Below, one piece after another: positions 26,933 through 35,996 of a DNA stretch of 64,000 bases. The notes below the pieces were generated by a model that was not told the origin of the DNA, ran no database searches, and saw only the letters and a program-made list of their open reading frames with translations. Position numbers and translations under genes: made by a program. The first letter of the stretch is position 1, and every line of letters begins with the position of its first letter. The DNA comes from Pseudoscardovia suis (lineage in GTDB: Bacteria; Actinomycetota; Actinomycetes; Actinomycetales; Bifidobacteriaceae): contig NZ_PGFC01000001.1 of NCBI RefSeq assembly GCF_002797875.1, forward strand, positions 372,001 to 436,000, read 5' to 3'.

Positions 26933-28118
26933 CGCAACCGAAGACAACAACACCCCGCAGCCTGGTTTCGAAACCGGTGGCGCATCCGCAGCCCAGGTCG
27001 GTTCGCAACCGCACCGTTCCGGCTTCGTGGCGGTGGTCGGCCGCCCGAATGTGGGCAAGTCCACGTTGATGAACGCGCTGCTGGGCACGCAGGTCGCCAT
27101 CACCTCCAGCAGGCCAGAGACCACACGCAAGGTGATTCGCGGCATCCTCACGCTCCCGCAGGCACAGATCGTGCTCGTCGACACGCCGGGCATCCACCGT
27201 CCGCGCACGCTGCTGGGCCAGCGGCTCAACGACATGGTGGACGCCTCGCTCGCCGATGCCGATTCCATCGCCTTCCTGCTGCCGGCGGACCAGGAGATCG
27301 GTCCGGGCGACCGTCGTATCCTCTCCCGCTTGCGCAGCGAATTCGCCAAAAAGGACGATGACGGCACCTGGACGTGGCGTGTGCCGGTCGTGGCGGTCGT
27401 CACCAAGATCGATCTGCTCTCCCGCGGCGAACTCATGACCAAGCTCATGCAGATTGACCAATTCGCCAATTTCACCGACATCGTGCCCGTCTCCGCGCAA
27501 GACAAAGACAACGTGGACGAACTGGTGCGTGTGCTCGTCGGCACGATTCCCGAAGGGCCTCAGCTGTATCCGACCGAGCAGATCAGTGAGGAAAGCAAGG
27601 AAAGCCAGATTGCCGAGCTTGTGCGCGGCGTGCTGCTGGAGGAACTCACCGACGAGCTGCCGCATTCGCTTGCGGTCGTCGTCGATTCCATCGATTACCC
27701 CCAGCCTGAGGAGCCCGACGAGGACGCTGAGGATGAGGACGCTGACGGCGAAGAATCCGACAGCGAAGAATCCGACAGCGAAGAATCCGACAGCGAAGAA
27801 TCCGACGTTGAATCGGATTCAGACAAGACGACAGGGGAGACGCAATCGCAAGTCCAGCAGACCCCGCGCGATAAGCAAGCCCAGCAGACCCCACAGAAGG
27901 CGCGCGTATCCATTTCGCTGTACGTGGAGCGTTCTTCGCAAAAGCCCATCGTCATCGGTCACAAGGCGGAGCACATCGTGCGCGTCAAGAAGAAGCTGCG
28001 CACGCCGATCAACCGCATTGTCGGCATGAAGACGAACGTTGACATCTATGTCAAGGTCGCCAAGAACTGGCAGTCCGACCCCAAGCAGCTCGACCGCCTC
28101 GGTTTCATGATGCAGTGA
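26925..28118 (+). CDS. era: GTPase Era with acidic repeat insertion
   Basis: A ribosome-assembly GTPase acting on the 3' end of 16S rRNA. The GTG at 26925, within the corC 3' end, is chosen because the frame before it is only corC antiframe. GTPase motifs are GRPNVGKST (G1), DTPG (G3) and TKID (G4). The KH domain follows but is interrupted: between VVVDSIDY and VSISLYVERS lies an insertion of about 55 residues, very acidic, encoded partly by a 15-bp tandem repeat. The usual KH GxxG loop reads GHKA. At 397 residues it is about 100 longer than a typical Era. Confidence 0.95.
   Translation: MTDATEDNNTPQPGFETGGASAAQVGSQPHRSGFVAVVGRPNVGKSTLMNALLGTQVAITSSRPETTRKVIRGILTLPQAQIVLVDTPGIHRPRTLLGQRLNDMVDASLADADSIAFLLPADQEIGPGDRRILSRLRSEFAKKDDDGTWTWRVPVVAVVTKIDLLSRGELMTKLMQIDQFANFTDIVPVSAQDKDNVDELVRVLVGTIPEGPQLYPTEQISEESKESQIAELVRGVLLEELTDELPHSLAVVVDSIDYPQPEEPDEDAEDEDADGEESDSEESDSEESDSEESDVESDSDKTTGETQSQVQQTPRDKQAQQTPQKARVSISLYVERSSQKPIVIGHKAEHIVRVKKKLRTPINRIVGMKTNVDIYVKVAKNWQSDPKQLDRLGFMMQ
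27750..27806 (+). repeat. 15-bp in-frame tandem repeat inside era
   Basis: GAAGAATCCGACAGC occurs three full times in exact tandem from 27750, followed by a fourth partial copy ending at 27806. It encodes a Glu-Glu-Ser-Asp-Ser repeat. Exact copies suggest recent slippage and likely length variation among strains. Confidence 0.95.
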
Positions 28119-28148
28119 CGTCATGATGCGCTGAGTTCTTGATGCGGT

Positions 28149-28242
28149 GGCATGCCGTTGCGGTGGCTCCCCGAAGTCACGGCAACGGCATGCCATTCGT
28201 CATCTTTGAGCGCTGTTCATCTTTCAGCGCTGTTTTTCTTTT
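28149..28242. terminator. Convergent terminator region of era and the oxidoreductase gene
   Basis: A perfect 13-bp inverted repeat, GGCATGCCGTTGC (28149-28161) and GCAACGGCATGCC (28182-28194), is followed by a second hairpin AGCGCTG / CAGCGCT (28209-28231) with a TTTTTCTTTT tail on the plus strand. Together they can stop transcription from both sides. Confidence 0.75.
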
Positions 28243-28266
28243 GGTGCTGCTTATTTTCGGTCCCGA

Positions 28267-29298
28267 TTATCTTTCATCGGGGTAGCGCATCGCCCAGTCC
28301 GCGCGCAGGCCGTCCATCGCTTCGAGCATGTGGATGGTCTGCGAATGCGGCATCTGCACGCATTCGATGCGCCCGTCCAGCACCGCCTGTGCCGCGGCCG
28401 CGACCTCATACTCGTAACCGGTGAGCTGCTCGGGCGGTGTGATGCGCTGGATGAGCGTGTGGTCGGCGGCATACACGTCGATGTATTCGGGGTTGTTGAT
28501 ATTGCCCACGATGATGTATCCCTTCGTGCCCTGGATGATGCCCAGGCGCGGGGATGCGCACAGCATGGATGCCGAGCTGGATGTCAGCACGCCGTTGCTC
28601 AGCACCGCCGACGCCTGGAACGTGCGGTCGACGCCCTCGGGGCTCATCACCACGTTGCTGAGCATGCGGGTCACGTTCGCATTGGGGTAGATCATGCCGC
28701 CGAAGTTGAGTGCATAGATGCCGCAATCCAGCAGGATTCCCCCGCCCAGCGCCGGGTCGACGAGACGCTGCTTGTGGGTGAGGGGATACGACAGGTCGGC
28801 ATGCATCTGCACCACATCGCCGATCACGCCGCTTTCCAATGCCTGCACGAGCAACGTGCGGCTGGGCATGTAGCGCGTCCAAATCGCTTCCGCACACAAC
28901 AGACGGGTGTCCTGCGATTCCTCGATGACGAGCCGCGCCTGCTGTGCGTTGAGCGTGAAGGCTTTCTCGACGAGCACATTCTTGCCGTGCTGCATCGCCG
29001 CAATCGCCTGATCCTTGTGGAACACATGAGGCGTGGCGATGTAGACGAGGTCCACCTCGGGGTCGTCGAGCAGCTGCTCGTAGCTGCCGTATGCTTTCGT
29101 GAAGCCGAACGTATCGGCATAGTTGCGGGCGCGTGCCTCATCGTTCCTCGTGGCGCAGGCATAAGGCTCCACGAGCTGCGAGTAGCGCGGATCCTTGTGC
29201 ATGGCGCTGAGCGTTTCGCCCATGTGCTGGGCGATGCGGCCGAGGCCGAGCACTCCGATCCGCACGGTTCCTTGTTTTGTTCCGTTCCTCAAGCTCAT
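28267..29298 (-). CDS. Gfo/Idh/MocA-family oxidoreductase
   Basis: An NAD(P)-dependent sugar-type oxidoreductase of 343 residues. The Rossmann motif VLGLGRIAQHM is near the N-terminus and the signature VLVEKAFTLNAQQA follows at about residue 95, with the active lysine. The C-terminal alpha/beta domain is complete. I chose the start at 29298 because AAGGGAGGCTGAC precedes it on the minus strand; the frame is open for 35 more codons upstream without support. Substrate is unknown; dihydrodiol-dehydrogenase-like members are the nearest in style. It stands alone, convergent with era. Confidence 0.9.
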   Translation of the reverse strand: MSLRNGTKQGTVRIGVLGLGRIAQHMGETLSAMHKDPRYSQLVEPYACATRNDEARARNYADTFGFTKAYGSYEQLLDDPEVDLVYIATPHVFHKDQAIAAMQHGKNVLVEKAFTLNAQQARLVIEESQDTRLLCAEAIWTRYMPSRTLLVQALESGVIGDVVQMHADLSYPLTHKQRLVDPALGGGILLDCGIYALNFGGMIYPNANVTRMLSNVVMSPEGVDRTFQASAVLSNGVLTSSSASMLCASPRLGIIQGTKGYIIVGNINNPEYIDVYAADHTLIQRITPPEQLTGYEYEVAAAAQAVLDGRIECVQMPHSQTIHMLEAMDGLRADWAMRYPDER

Positions 29299-29410
29299 GT
29301 CAGCCTCCCTTGGCAGTAGCTGGTGCAGCCGTGCAACATCCGCGCCCGGCTGGTTGTGCATTATTCTACCTGCCGTCCCTGAACCAACTGCGAACCGCGA
29401 CATTGGCGCT

Positions 29411-29444
29411 TACAAAACGCCCCGTCGCACAATACGACGGGGCG
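29411..29444 (-). terminator. Intrinsic terminator of the acyl-CoA ligase gene
   Basis: CGCCCCGTCG (29418-29427) pairs with CGACGGGGCG (29435-29444). Read on the minus strand it is followed by TTTTGTA, which suits the gene ending at 29499. Confidence 0.85.
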
Positions 29445-29498
29445 CTGTTACCGGCGTGGAAAACCAAGTGGCGGTTGGTCTGCCGCTACCTGCTGCGG

Positions 29499-31529
29499 CT
29501 ACTTCTTGCGGGGCACGTACATCTGCGTGTCGAGCAGCTTGGAATAGCGCTTGATGACCTTGGGGCGAATCACCTTCATCGACGCGGTCATCAAGCCGTT
29601 GGCCTGGGTGAAGTCCTCGGGCACGATGATGAACTTGCGCACGGATTCGGCGCGCGAAACGCCTTCGTTCGCCAAGTCGACGTACTTTTGCACTTCGGCT
29701 CGCACGGCACCGTTCTCGCACGCCTTGTCAATCGGCATGTTCGGGTCAAGGCCGTTCGACTCAAGCCAGCCGCCGAGGGTGTCGGGGTCGAGCGTGATCA
29801 GTGCCGAAATGAACGGGCGCTTGTCGCCGAGCACCAAGGCATGAGACACGATGGAGCTGCGCTGGATGGCTTCCTCGATGGGGGCGGGGGAGACGTTCTT
29901 GCCACCTGCGGTGATGATGAGGTCCTTCTTGCGGCCGGTGATGTACAGGAACCCGTCCGCGTCCAGGCGTCCCAGGTCGCCGGTGGCGAACCATCCGTCG
30001 GAGGTGAAGGAATCCTTCGTCGCCTCGGCGTTCTTGTGATAGCGGTGGAACACGCTGTGGCCGTGCAGCTGAATCTCGCCTTCTTCGGAAAGCCGCACCG
30101 AGAATCCGGGGAACGGAACGCCCACGCTGCCGGGGCGGAACGGCGTGCCCAGCGGGGCGAATGCGCACGGGGCGGTCGTCTCGGTCAGGCCGTAGCCCTC
30201 GTAGACCGGGATGCCGGCGCCGCGGTAGAACGTCAGAAGCTCGGGATCGAGCGGAGCGCCGCCGCACACAAGCCACTTGATGCGACCGCCCAGTGCCTCC
30301 TTGAGCTGCGAATAGACGAGCGGTTCGTACAGCGCACGGTGTGCCGCGAGCACAGGGCCGGGCTTGCCATGGCGCACGGTCTGCTTCATGTATTTGCGCG
30401 CCGTGTCGACGGCGGAGGCGAACACATAGCCCTGCGGGCCGTGGCCGGCCTTCTGCGATGCAGCGTTGTACACCTTCTCAAGCACGCGGGGCACGACGAT
30501 GAGCGCGGTGGGCTTGGCCACCTGCAGGTCGCCGATGAGCGTCTTGATGCCGGTGGCGATGTAGACGTGCATGCTGGCGCCCACGACGCCGTAGTTGATG
30601 GCGCGCGCGAACGTGTGCGCCTGGGGCAGGAACATGAGGATGGAGCCGTTCGGGTCGTTGACGATGTCCGGCACGAACGCCTGCAGGTTGTATGCCAGCT
30701 GCAGGTAATGCTCATGCGTCATCTCCACGCCCTTGGGCGCCGCGGTGGAGCCGGACGTATACACGATGGAGCACAAGTCGGTCTTGTGAACCTGCGAGAT
30801 ACGTTCGTCGAGTATGCCGTCGCTGATCGCGTCGCCGTAGGCGCGCAGGGCGTCCAGGTCGCCATTTTCGAAGCATCCCACGCGCTGCACGGTGGGGCAG
30901 TCTTTTTCGATGCCCTCGCACTTGTCTGCCATGTCGCGCGTCTCGACAACGACCGCGCGCGCATCGGAATTATTGGCGATGTTGCGGATCTGCTCTTCGG
31001 AATCCGTGTCATACACGGTGGCGATCACGCCGCCGATGGCGAGCACAGCCGCATCGAACACATCCCATTCGTAGCTGGTGTGGCACATGAACGCCACGGC
31101 ATCGCCCTTCTTCAGGCCGATGTGGATGAGGCCCTTCGCGATGCGGCGGATGTCGGTCAGCGTCTCGGCGGCGGTGCTCGTCACCCATTCGCCGTTGTGC
31201 TTGTAAGTGAAAAGCGGATCGTCGGGCATGCGCGACGCACGGTCCTCATACAGGCTGTAGACGGTCTTGTCGTCGTCGATCTCGTCCACGCCCTTCGTGG
31301 TGGCGGTGAGCATGCCGGACTGCTCGCTGATATACGTTGTCGTGGGGTAGTCGGGCGCCCACCATGACGTGCAAGGGAGCTTCGCCAGGTCTTCAGGCGA
31401 CATCACCTCGTCGTCCGCCTCGGCCTCATTGCCGAAGCCCGATGCCGTCTCGTCGGAGTATTTTCCAAGTCGCTGAGCTCTCTGGGCCATTCCAGCTGCG
31501 GCGGACTTGATGGAATTGAAGAAAGTCAC
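29499..31529 (-). CDS. Long-chain fatty acid--CoA ligase (AMP-binding)
   Basis: A 676-residue adenylate-forming enzyme that activates long-chain fatty acids with ATP and CoA. It shows the P-loop-like CSIVYTSGSTAAPKGVEMTHEH, the A5 motif GYGLTETTAPCAFAPLG, and the late GWFATGDLGRLDADGFLYITGRKKDLIITAGGKNVSP with hinge and catalytic lysine region. Length matches bacterial and actinobacterial FadD15-type proteins. The N-terminal 50 residues are extra and Asp/Glu-rich. A palindromic sequence at 31559-31576 lies 30 nt upstream of its start and could be an operator. Confidence 0.95.
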   Translation of the reverse strand: MTFFNSIKSAAAGMAQRAQRLGKYSDETASGFGNEAEADDEVMSPEDLAKLPCTSWWAPDYPTTTYISEQSGMLTATTKGVDEIDDDKTVYSLYEDRASRMPDDPLFTYKHNGEWVTSTAAETLTDIRRIAKGLIHIGLKKGDAVAFMCHTSYEWDVFDAAVLAIGGVIATVYDTDSEEQIRNIANNSDARAVVVETRDMADKCEGIEKDCPTVQRVGCFENGDLDALRAYGDAISDGILDERISQVHKTDLCSIVYTSGSTAAPKGVEMTHEHYLQLAYNLQAFVPDIVNDPNGSILMFLPQAHTFARAINYGVVGASMHVYIATGIKTLIGDLQVAKPTALIVVPRVLEKVYNAASQKAGHGPQGYVFASAVDTARKYMKQTVRHGKPGPVLAAHRALYEPLVYSQLKEALGGRIKWLVCGGAPLDPELLTFYRGAGIPVYEGYGLTETTAPCAFAPLGTPFRPGSVGVPFPGFSVRLSEEGEIQLHGHSVFHRYHKNAEATKDSFTSDGWFATGDLGRLDADGFLYITGRKKDLIITAGGKNVSPAPIEEAIQRSSIVSHALVLGDKRPFISALITLDPDTLGGWLESNGLDPNMPIDKACENGAVRAEVQKYVDLANEGVSRAESVRKFIIVPEDFTQANGLMTASMKVIRPKVIKRYSKLLDTQMYVPRKK

Positions 31530-31558
31530 GGAATATCTCCTCTTCTATAGGTCCTGAC

Positions 31559-31576
31559 TTGTCAAGTCATTGACAA
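31559..31576. promoter_or_regulatory. Palindromic operator candidate upstream of the acyl-CoA ligase gene
   Basis: TTGTCAA (31559-31565) and TTGACAA (31570-31576) are exact inverted repeats around GTCA. The shape suits a TetR- or GntR-type dimer. It lies in the divergent region between the fatty acid ligase gene and the transhydrogenase operon. Confidence 0.5.
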
Positions 31577-31743
31577 ATTGTACTAGCACAGGCGGAAGGC
31601 GGCGTTCGAGGCACCACGCCCGGGGTGGCGCGCGGAGTGTCCGCACCGTGACTGCGGCTGTTCGATGTGCACGCTGATGGGTTATCATCGGGTTTGTGCG
31701 CCCGCAGCCTTGGGCGCGTGAGTTTTCCGAAGGAGGAGATCTA

Positions 31744-32904
31744 GTGGCAGATCAGTCACAGGCGAGTGTTGCCTATGGCGTGTTCAACGAAACCTCGGAA
31801 CATGAGAAGCGAGTCGCTCTCACGCCTGAGATCGTGACGCGCCTGAAGAAGTCAGGCGTTCGCTGCCTCATCGAGAAGGGCGCAGGCGATGCCGCGCTGT
31901 TTTCGGACGAGGATTACGAGAAGGCGGGCGCGCAGGTCGTCGACCGCCAGGCCGTCATCGACGGCGCGCAGGCGTTCGGTTTCGTAGACCGCCCCGATGC
32001 CGCTCTCATCGATGCGCTGCCGAAGGGCTCGTGGGTCATCGGCATGCTGGGTTCGTTCACCGACCAGGCGTATGTGGATTCCTTGCAGGCACATGGCCTC
32101 GTCGCCGTCGCCATCGAGAAGCTGCCCCGCCAGCTCAGCTCGGCGCAGTCCATGGACGAGATGACCAGCCAGAACTCCGTGATGGGCTACAAGGCCGCGC
32201 TCGTGGCAGCCAACGCCTACGGATCGTTCTTCCCGATGATGACGACCGCCGCCGGCACGATTCGCCCGGCCAAGGTGCTCGTGCTTGGCGCTGGCATCGC
32301 AGGCCTGCAGGCAATCGCGACCGCACGCCGCCTCGGCGCGGTGGTTACCGCATACGATGTGCGCCCCGCTTCCAAGAACGAAGTGCTCTCGCTGGGCGCC
32401 AAGTTCCTCGACCTGGGCCTCGACTTCTCGAAGGGACAGGGCGAAGGCGGCTATGCGCGCGCCCTCACCCCCGAGGAGCAGGCGCAGCAGCAGGCGGCGG
32501 TTGACGCCAAGGCCGCGGGCTTCGACGTCATCATCACCACCGCCAAGGTGCCGGGCCGCAAGCCCCCGGTGCTGCTGACGAAGGCGGGCGTCGACGGCCT
32601 CAAGCGCGGCGCCGTCGTCGTCGATTGCGCGGCATCCGACCTCGGCGGCAACGTCGAGGGTTCCGCGCCCGAACAGACGATCGTGACCGCCAACGGCGTG
32701 CAGATCATCGGCGCGCCCACGCTGTCCAGCGAAGTCGCGACCACCGCGTCGAACCTTCTGGCGCGCAACGTCGCCGACGTGCTCGTCCATTACATCCGCG
32801 ACGGCAAGCTCGCCGTCGACCTGTCCGAAGAGCTCGACGACAAGATGGTCGTCGCCGGGCGTCCTGCCGAACCCGCGTCCGCTGACGCGGCCTCCAAGGA
32901 GTGA
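31744..32904 (+). CDS. pntAA: NAD(P) transhydrogenase, alpha subunit soluble part
   Basis: The NAD(H)-binding subunit of the proton-translocating transhydrogenase, 386 residues. The GTG at 31744 with AAGGAGGAG upstream is the start; the frame is open from 31696. The dinucleotide fold is VLVLGAGIAGLQAIATARRLGAVVTAYDVRP. The earlier GVFNETSEHEKRVALTPEIVTRL and later GYARALTPEE segments are typical. The alpha subunit is split from its membrane part, as in Rhodospirillum, giving three genes in a row. Confidence 0.94.
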   Translation: MADQSQASVAYGVFNETSEHEKRVALTPEIVTRLKKSGVRCLIEKGAGDAALFSDEDYEKAGAQVVDRQAVIDGAQAFGFVDRPDAALIDALPKGSWVIGMLGSFTDQAYVDSLQAHGLVAVAIEKLPRQLSSAQSMDEMTSQNSVMGYKAALVAANAYGSFFPMMTTAAGTIRPAKVLVLGAGIAGLQAIATARRLGAVVTAYDVRPASKNEVLSLGAKFLDLGLDFSKGQGEGGYARALTPEEQAQQQAAVDAKAAGFDVIITTAKVPGRKPPVLLTKAGVDGLKRGAVVVDCAASDLGGNVEGSAPEQTIVTANGVQIIGAPTLSSEVATTASNLLARNVADVLVHYIRDGKLAVDLSEELDDKMVVAGRPAEPASADAASKE

Positions 32905-32909
32905 TTGAT

Positions 32910-33239
32910 TTGAACGCCATCGTTGTATCCATCACGCTGTTCATCCTCGCGCTGCTCATCGGCATCGAGGTCATCGGCAAGGTCCCCGCGACCCTGCACA
33001 CCCCGCTCATGTCCGGCGGCAACTCCATCCACGGCATCGTGCTCGTGGGCGTCATCATCGTCGCAGCGCACGCTGATACGCCGCTCGCCCTCGTGTTCGT
33101 CGGCCTCGCCGCGCTGCTGGGCACCATCAACGTCGTCGGCGGCTACGTGGTCACCGAGCGCATGCTGGAGATGTTCAAGCCCAAGAAGGCCGTCGCCAAG
33201 CAGTCCGATGACGCCGACGCGGCCAAGGCGGAGAAGTAA
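32910..33239 (+). CDS. pntAB: NAD(P) transhydrogenase, alpha subunit membrane part
   Basis: The small membrane subunit of the transhydrogenase, 109 residues with about three helices (IVVSITLFILALLIGIEVIG; IHGIVLVGVIIVAAH; LALVFVGLAALLGTINVVGGYVV). A TTG at 32910 is preferred to the GTG at 32901 because the GTG lies inside the AAGGAG ribosome site. A short charged C-terminal tail follows. Confidence 0.9.
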   Translation: MNAIVVSITLFILALLIGIEVIGKVPATLHTPLMSGGNSIHGIVLVGVIIVAAHADTPLALVFVGLAALLGTINVVGGYVVTERMLEMFKPKKAVAKQSDDADAAKAEK

Positions 33240-33255
33240 GAGGAGTTAAGCACAA

Positions 33256-34689
33256 GTGACAGTTTTCCAAATCGTTGAATGGTTCCTCTACCTGCTCGCC
33301 GCAGTGCTTTTCGTGCGCGGCCTGCACGACATGAACTCCCCGAAGACGGCCGTCAAGGGCAACCACGTCTCCATCGCGGGCATGGTCATCGCCGTCATCA
33401 CGGCGTTCATCGCCTTCTTCTATGATTCCCAGACCGACACTTTCGGCAGCAATGTCAACGTCGCCGGCCTCGTCGTGGTGCTCGTGTGCATCGCGGTGGG
33501 CGCGGTCGTCGGCGTGGCCCTCGCCACGAAGACGAAGTCCACGGACTTCCCGCAGCTCGTGTCGCTGTTCAACACCGTGGGCGGCGGCGCAGCCGCGCTC
33601 GTGGCGCTCAACGACATCATGAACACCTCCGACAATGACGTGAACCTCGTCCTGCTCATCACCGCAGGCCTGGGCATCATCATCGGCTCCGTGACGTTCT
33701 CCGGCTCGCTTGTCGCCGCCGGCAAGCTGCAGCGCATCCTCTCCGGCAAGCCCGCGCACATCCCCGGCAAGGCGTTCTGGACGATCCTGGTGATCGTCGC
33801 CACCATCGCCTCGTTCGTCATGCTGTGCGTGCAGCCGGCGCAGCGCTCCGTGTGGGCGCTCGTCGCCCTCGCGCTGGCGTTCATCTACGGCCTGCTGTTC
33901 GTGTTCCCGATCGGCGGCGCCGACATGCCTGTCGTGATCTCCGTGTTGAACGCCTGCACCGGCACCGCCGTGGCAATGTCCGGCTTGGCGCTTGACAATG
34001 TCGCCCTCATCATCGCCGGCGCCCTCGTGGGTGCTTCCGGCATGACGCTTTCCGTGCTGATGGCCAAGGCCATGAACCGCCCGCTGGGCACCGTGCTCCT
34101 GGGCGGATTCGGCGGTGACAACGCCGCTACCGCTGCCGGCGACGGCCCGCAGGGCACGATGAAGGAGACCTCCGCCGACGACGTCGCCATGCAGCTGGCT
34201 TACGCGCAGAAGGTCATCTTCGTGCCTGGCTTCGGTCTGGCGCAGGCTCAGGCGCAGCGCGACCTGGCCGACCTTGGCGCGATGCTCGAGAAGAAGGGCA
34301 TCGAGGTGCAGTACGCAATCCACCCGGTGGCAGGCCGTATGCCTGGCCACATGAACGTGCTGCTCGCCGAGGCCAACGTGCCTTACGAGGAGCTCGTGGA
34401 CCGCGACGACATCAACCCGCAGTTCCCGCAGGCCAACGTCGCGCTCGTCGTGGGCGCCAATGACGTGACCAACCCCGCCGCCCGCAAGCCCGGCACTCCG
34501 GTCTCCGGCATGCCGATCCTCGACGTCGACAAGGCTCAGCACGTCGTGGTCATCAAGCGCGGCCGCGGCACCGGCTACGCCGGCATCCAGAATGAGCTGT
34601 ACTTCCAGGACAACACGCAGATGCTCTTCGGCGACGCGAAGAAGGAGCTCGAAGAGATCATCGCAGCCCTCAAGGAGCTCGACGCCTGA
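33256..34689 (+). CDS. pntB: NAD(P) transhydrogenase, beta subunit
   Basis: The NADP(H)-binding membrane subunit, 477 residues, with a GTG start after AGGAG. Residues 1-290 form about eight or nine membrane helices with Gly-rich segments (FPQLVSLFNTVGGGAAALVAL). The C-terminal domain binds NADP: VPGFGLAQAQAQRDLADLGAMLEKKG, then HPVAGRMPGHMNVLLAEANVPY and VVIKRGRGTGYAGIQNELY. It ends the pntAA-pntAB-pntB operon, which makes NADPH from NADH using the proton gradient. A strong terminator follows. Confidence 0.97.
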   Translation: MTVFQIVEWFLYLLAAVLFVRGLHDMNSPKTAVKGNHVSIAGMVIAVITAFIAFFYDSQTDTFGSNVNVAGLVVVLVCIAVGAVVGVALATKTKSTDFPQLVSLFNTVGGGAAALVALNDIMNTSDNDVNLVLLITAGLGIIIGSVTFSGSLVAAGKLQRILSGKPAHIPGKAFWTILVIVATIASFVMLCVQPAQRSVWALVALALAFIYGLLFVFPIGGADMPVVISVLNACTGTAVAMSGLALDNVALIIAGALVGASGMTLSVLMAKAMNRPLGTVLLGGFGGDNAATAAGDGPQGTMKETSADDVAMQLAYAQKVIFVPGFGLAQAQAQRDLADLGAMLEKKGIEVQYAIHPVAGRMPGHMNVLLAEANVPYEELVDRDDINPQFPQANVALVVGANDVTNPAARKPGTPVSGMPILDVDKAQHVVVIKRGRGTGYAGIQNELYFQDNTQMLFGDAKKELEEIIAALKELDA

Positions 34690-34730
34690 TGCATCCCGCG
34701 TGGGACCTGTGAGTCCGACCGGGTGAACCG

Positions 34731-34775
34731 ACCGGGACGTGTGGCGATTGCGCCGCCGCACGTCCCGGTTTTTCT
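34731..34775 (+). terminator. Intrinsic terminator of the transhydrogenase operon
   Basis: ACCGGGACGTG (34731-34741) pairs with CACGTCCCGGT, ending near 34769, with a TTTTTCT tail. Confidence 0.9.
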
Positions 34776-34841
34776 ATGCCGTCGCCGCGTAGCCTCCGTG
34801 CAGAGCCCAAGGCGGATTTGCCGATGGGGGAGTCGGCCGAT

Positions 34842-34870
34842 TTGCCTGCACGGGCGGCGTGTGGTATATT
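34842..34870 (+). promoter_or_regulatory. Candidate promoter for rplY
   Basis: TTGCCT (34842-34847) and TATATT (34865-34870) with a 17-nt spacer. The leader to the rplY start would be about 200 nt. The rest of the 390-nt gap shows no gene. Confidence 0.5.
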
Positions 34871-35079
34871 CCTGTTTGTTTGCGCGAGAGCGCATCCGCT
34901 TTGGCGAGGGAATCGCAGCCAGGCATGCAGCCCGGGGTGGTTCCGTTATCGACTGGGCTTGGAGTTTCTCGGCTGTTCACGCCGTTCACATCCTTGACAC
35001 GTCGATGTGTTGAAGCAAGTTGACATTAACCAATCTGCTGTATGCCAGGGCATGACCCTAGCTGTGAGGAGAACACATC

Positions 35080-35709
35080 ATGGCAGCAATCGTCCTTGAA
35101 GGCAAGGAACGCACTGAATTCGGCAAGGGCGCGGCACGTCGCATGCGCGTCGCCGGCCTCATCCCCGCCACCATCTACGCGGGCGGCAACCAGCCGGTCT
35201 ACGTCGAGCTCCCGATGCGCGACACCACTAACGCACTGCGTCACACCAACGCCCTGTACCAGATCAAGTTCGGCGACCAGGCCAAGCACGCCGTCGTCAA
35301 GGACGTGCAGCGCAACCCTGTCAAGCGCATCATCGAGCACATCGACTTCTATGAGGTCGTCGCCGGCGAGAAGATCACCGTCGAGGTGCCGGTGTTCGTC
35401 GAAGGCACGCCGAAGGGTGCCGCTGTCGCATTCGTCGACATCCAGGAGCTCGCTGTGCGCGCAGACGTCACCAACCTGCCCGAGCGCATCGTTGTCTCCG
35501 TGGATGGCCTGCAGGATGGCGACAAGGTGTTCGCCAAGGATGTCAAGCTCCCCGAGGGCGCTGAGCTCGCTGAGCACGTCAACCCGGAGGAGTCCGTGGT
35601 GACCGTCGAGGTGCCGGAAGAGGACGTTCCGGAACCGGCTGCCGACACGACCGCCGCTCCGGCTGACGCTGACGCTCCGGCCGCTGACGCTCCGGCCGCC
35701 AAGGCCTGA
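35080..35709 (+). CDS. rplY: 50S ribosomal protein L25 (general stress Ctc type)
   Basis: Binds 5S rRNA, 209 residues. The N-terminal L25 domain is shown by EGKERTEFGKGAARRMRVAGLIPATIYAGG. The C-terminal TL5/Ctc domain is shown by RIIEHIDFYEVVAGEKITVEVPVFVEG and LPERIVVSVDGLQDGDKVFAKDVKLPEGAEL. It ends in an Ala/Pro/Asp tail made of a short repeat (ADAPA). Ribosome site GTGAGGAG precedes the ATG. Confidence 0.96.
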   Translation: MAAIVLEGKERTEFGKGAARRMRVAGLIPATIYAGGNQPVYVELPMRDTTNALRHTNALYQIKFGDQAKHAVVKDVQRNPVKRIIEHIDFYEVVAGEKITVEVPVFVEGTPKGAAVAFVDIQELAVRADVTNLPERIVVSVDGLQDGDKVFAKDVKLPEGAELAEHVNPEESVVTVEVPEEDVPEPAADTTAAPADADAPAADAPAAKA

Positions 35710-35792
35710 GCCTGAAGCGCTGACTGGGCTTCACCGGTCCGGGCGATTGCGCTGATTGCAGGTCACTCCGGCTGTTGAATCCTCATTGTCTC

Positions 35793-35826
35793 AAGCCCGT
35801 GGAATCCGTTGGGGTTCCGCGGGCTT
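35793..35826 (+). terminator. Intrinsic terminator after rplY
   Basis: AAGCCCGTGGAATCC pairs with GGGTTCCGCGGGCTT across a short loop, followed by TCGTCGTTTTTG. Confidence 0.8.
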
Positions 35827-35996
35827 TCGTCGTTTTTGATACGTGGGTTTTCAGAATGTGACCCATTCCGCACACTGCAATGCGGAGTGTGAGAGAGTAG
35901 CATCATCACGAGGCGCCACAAGCGCCCGATAATTCAATACACACCATTGCCGCAAAACGGCGTCGCCGCGTCTACGAGCAAAGCAAAGAAGAAGCA

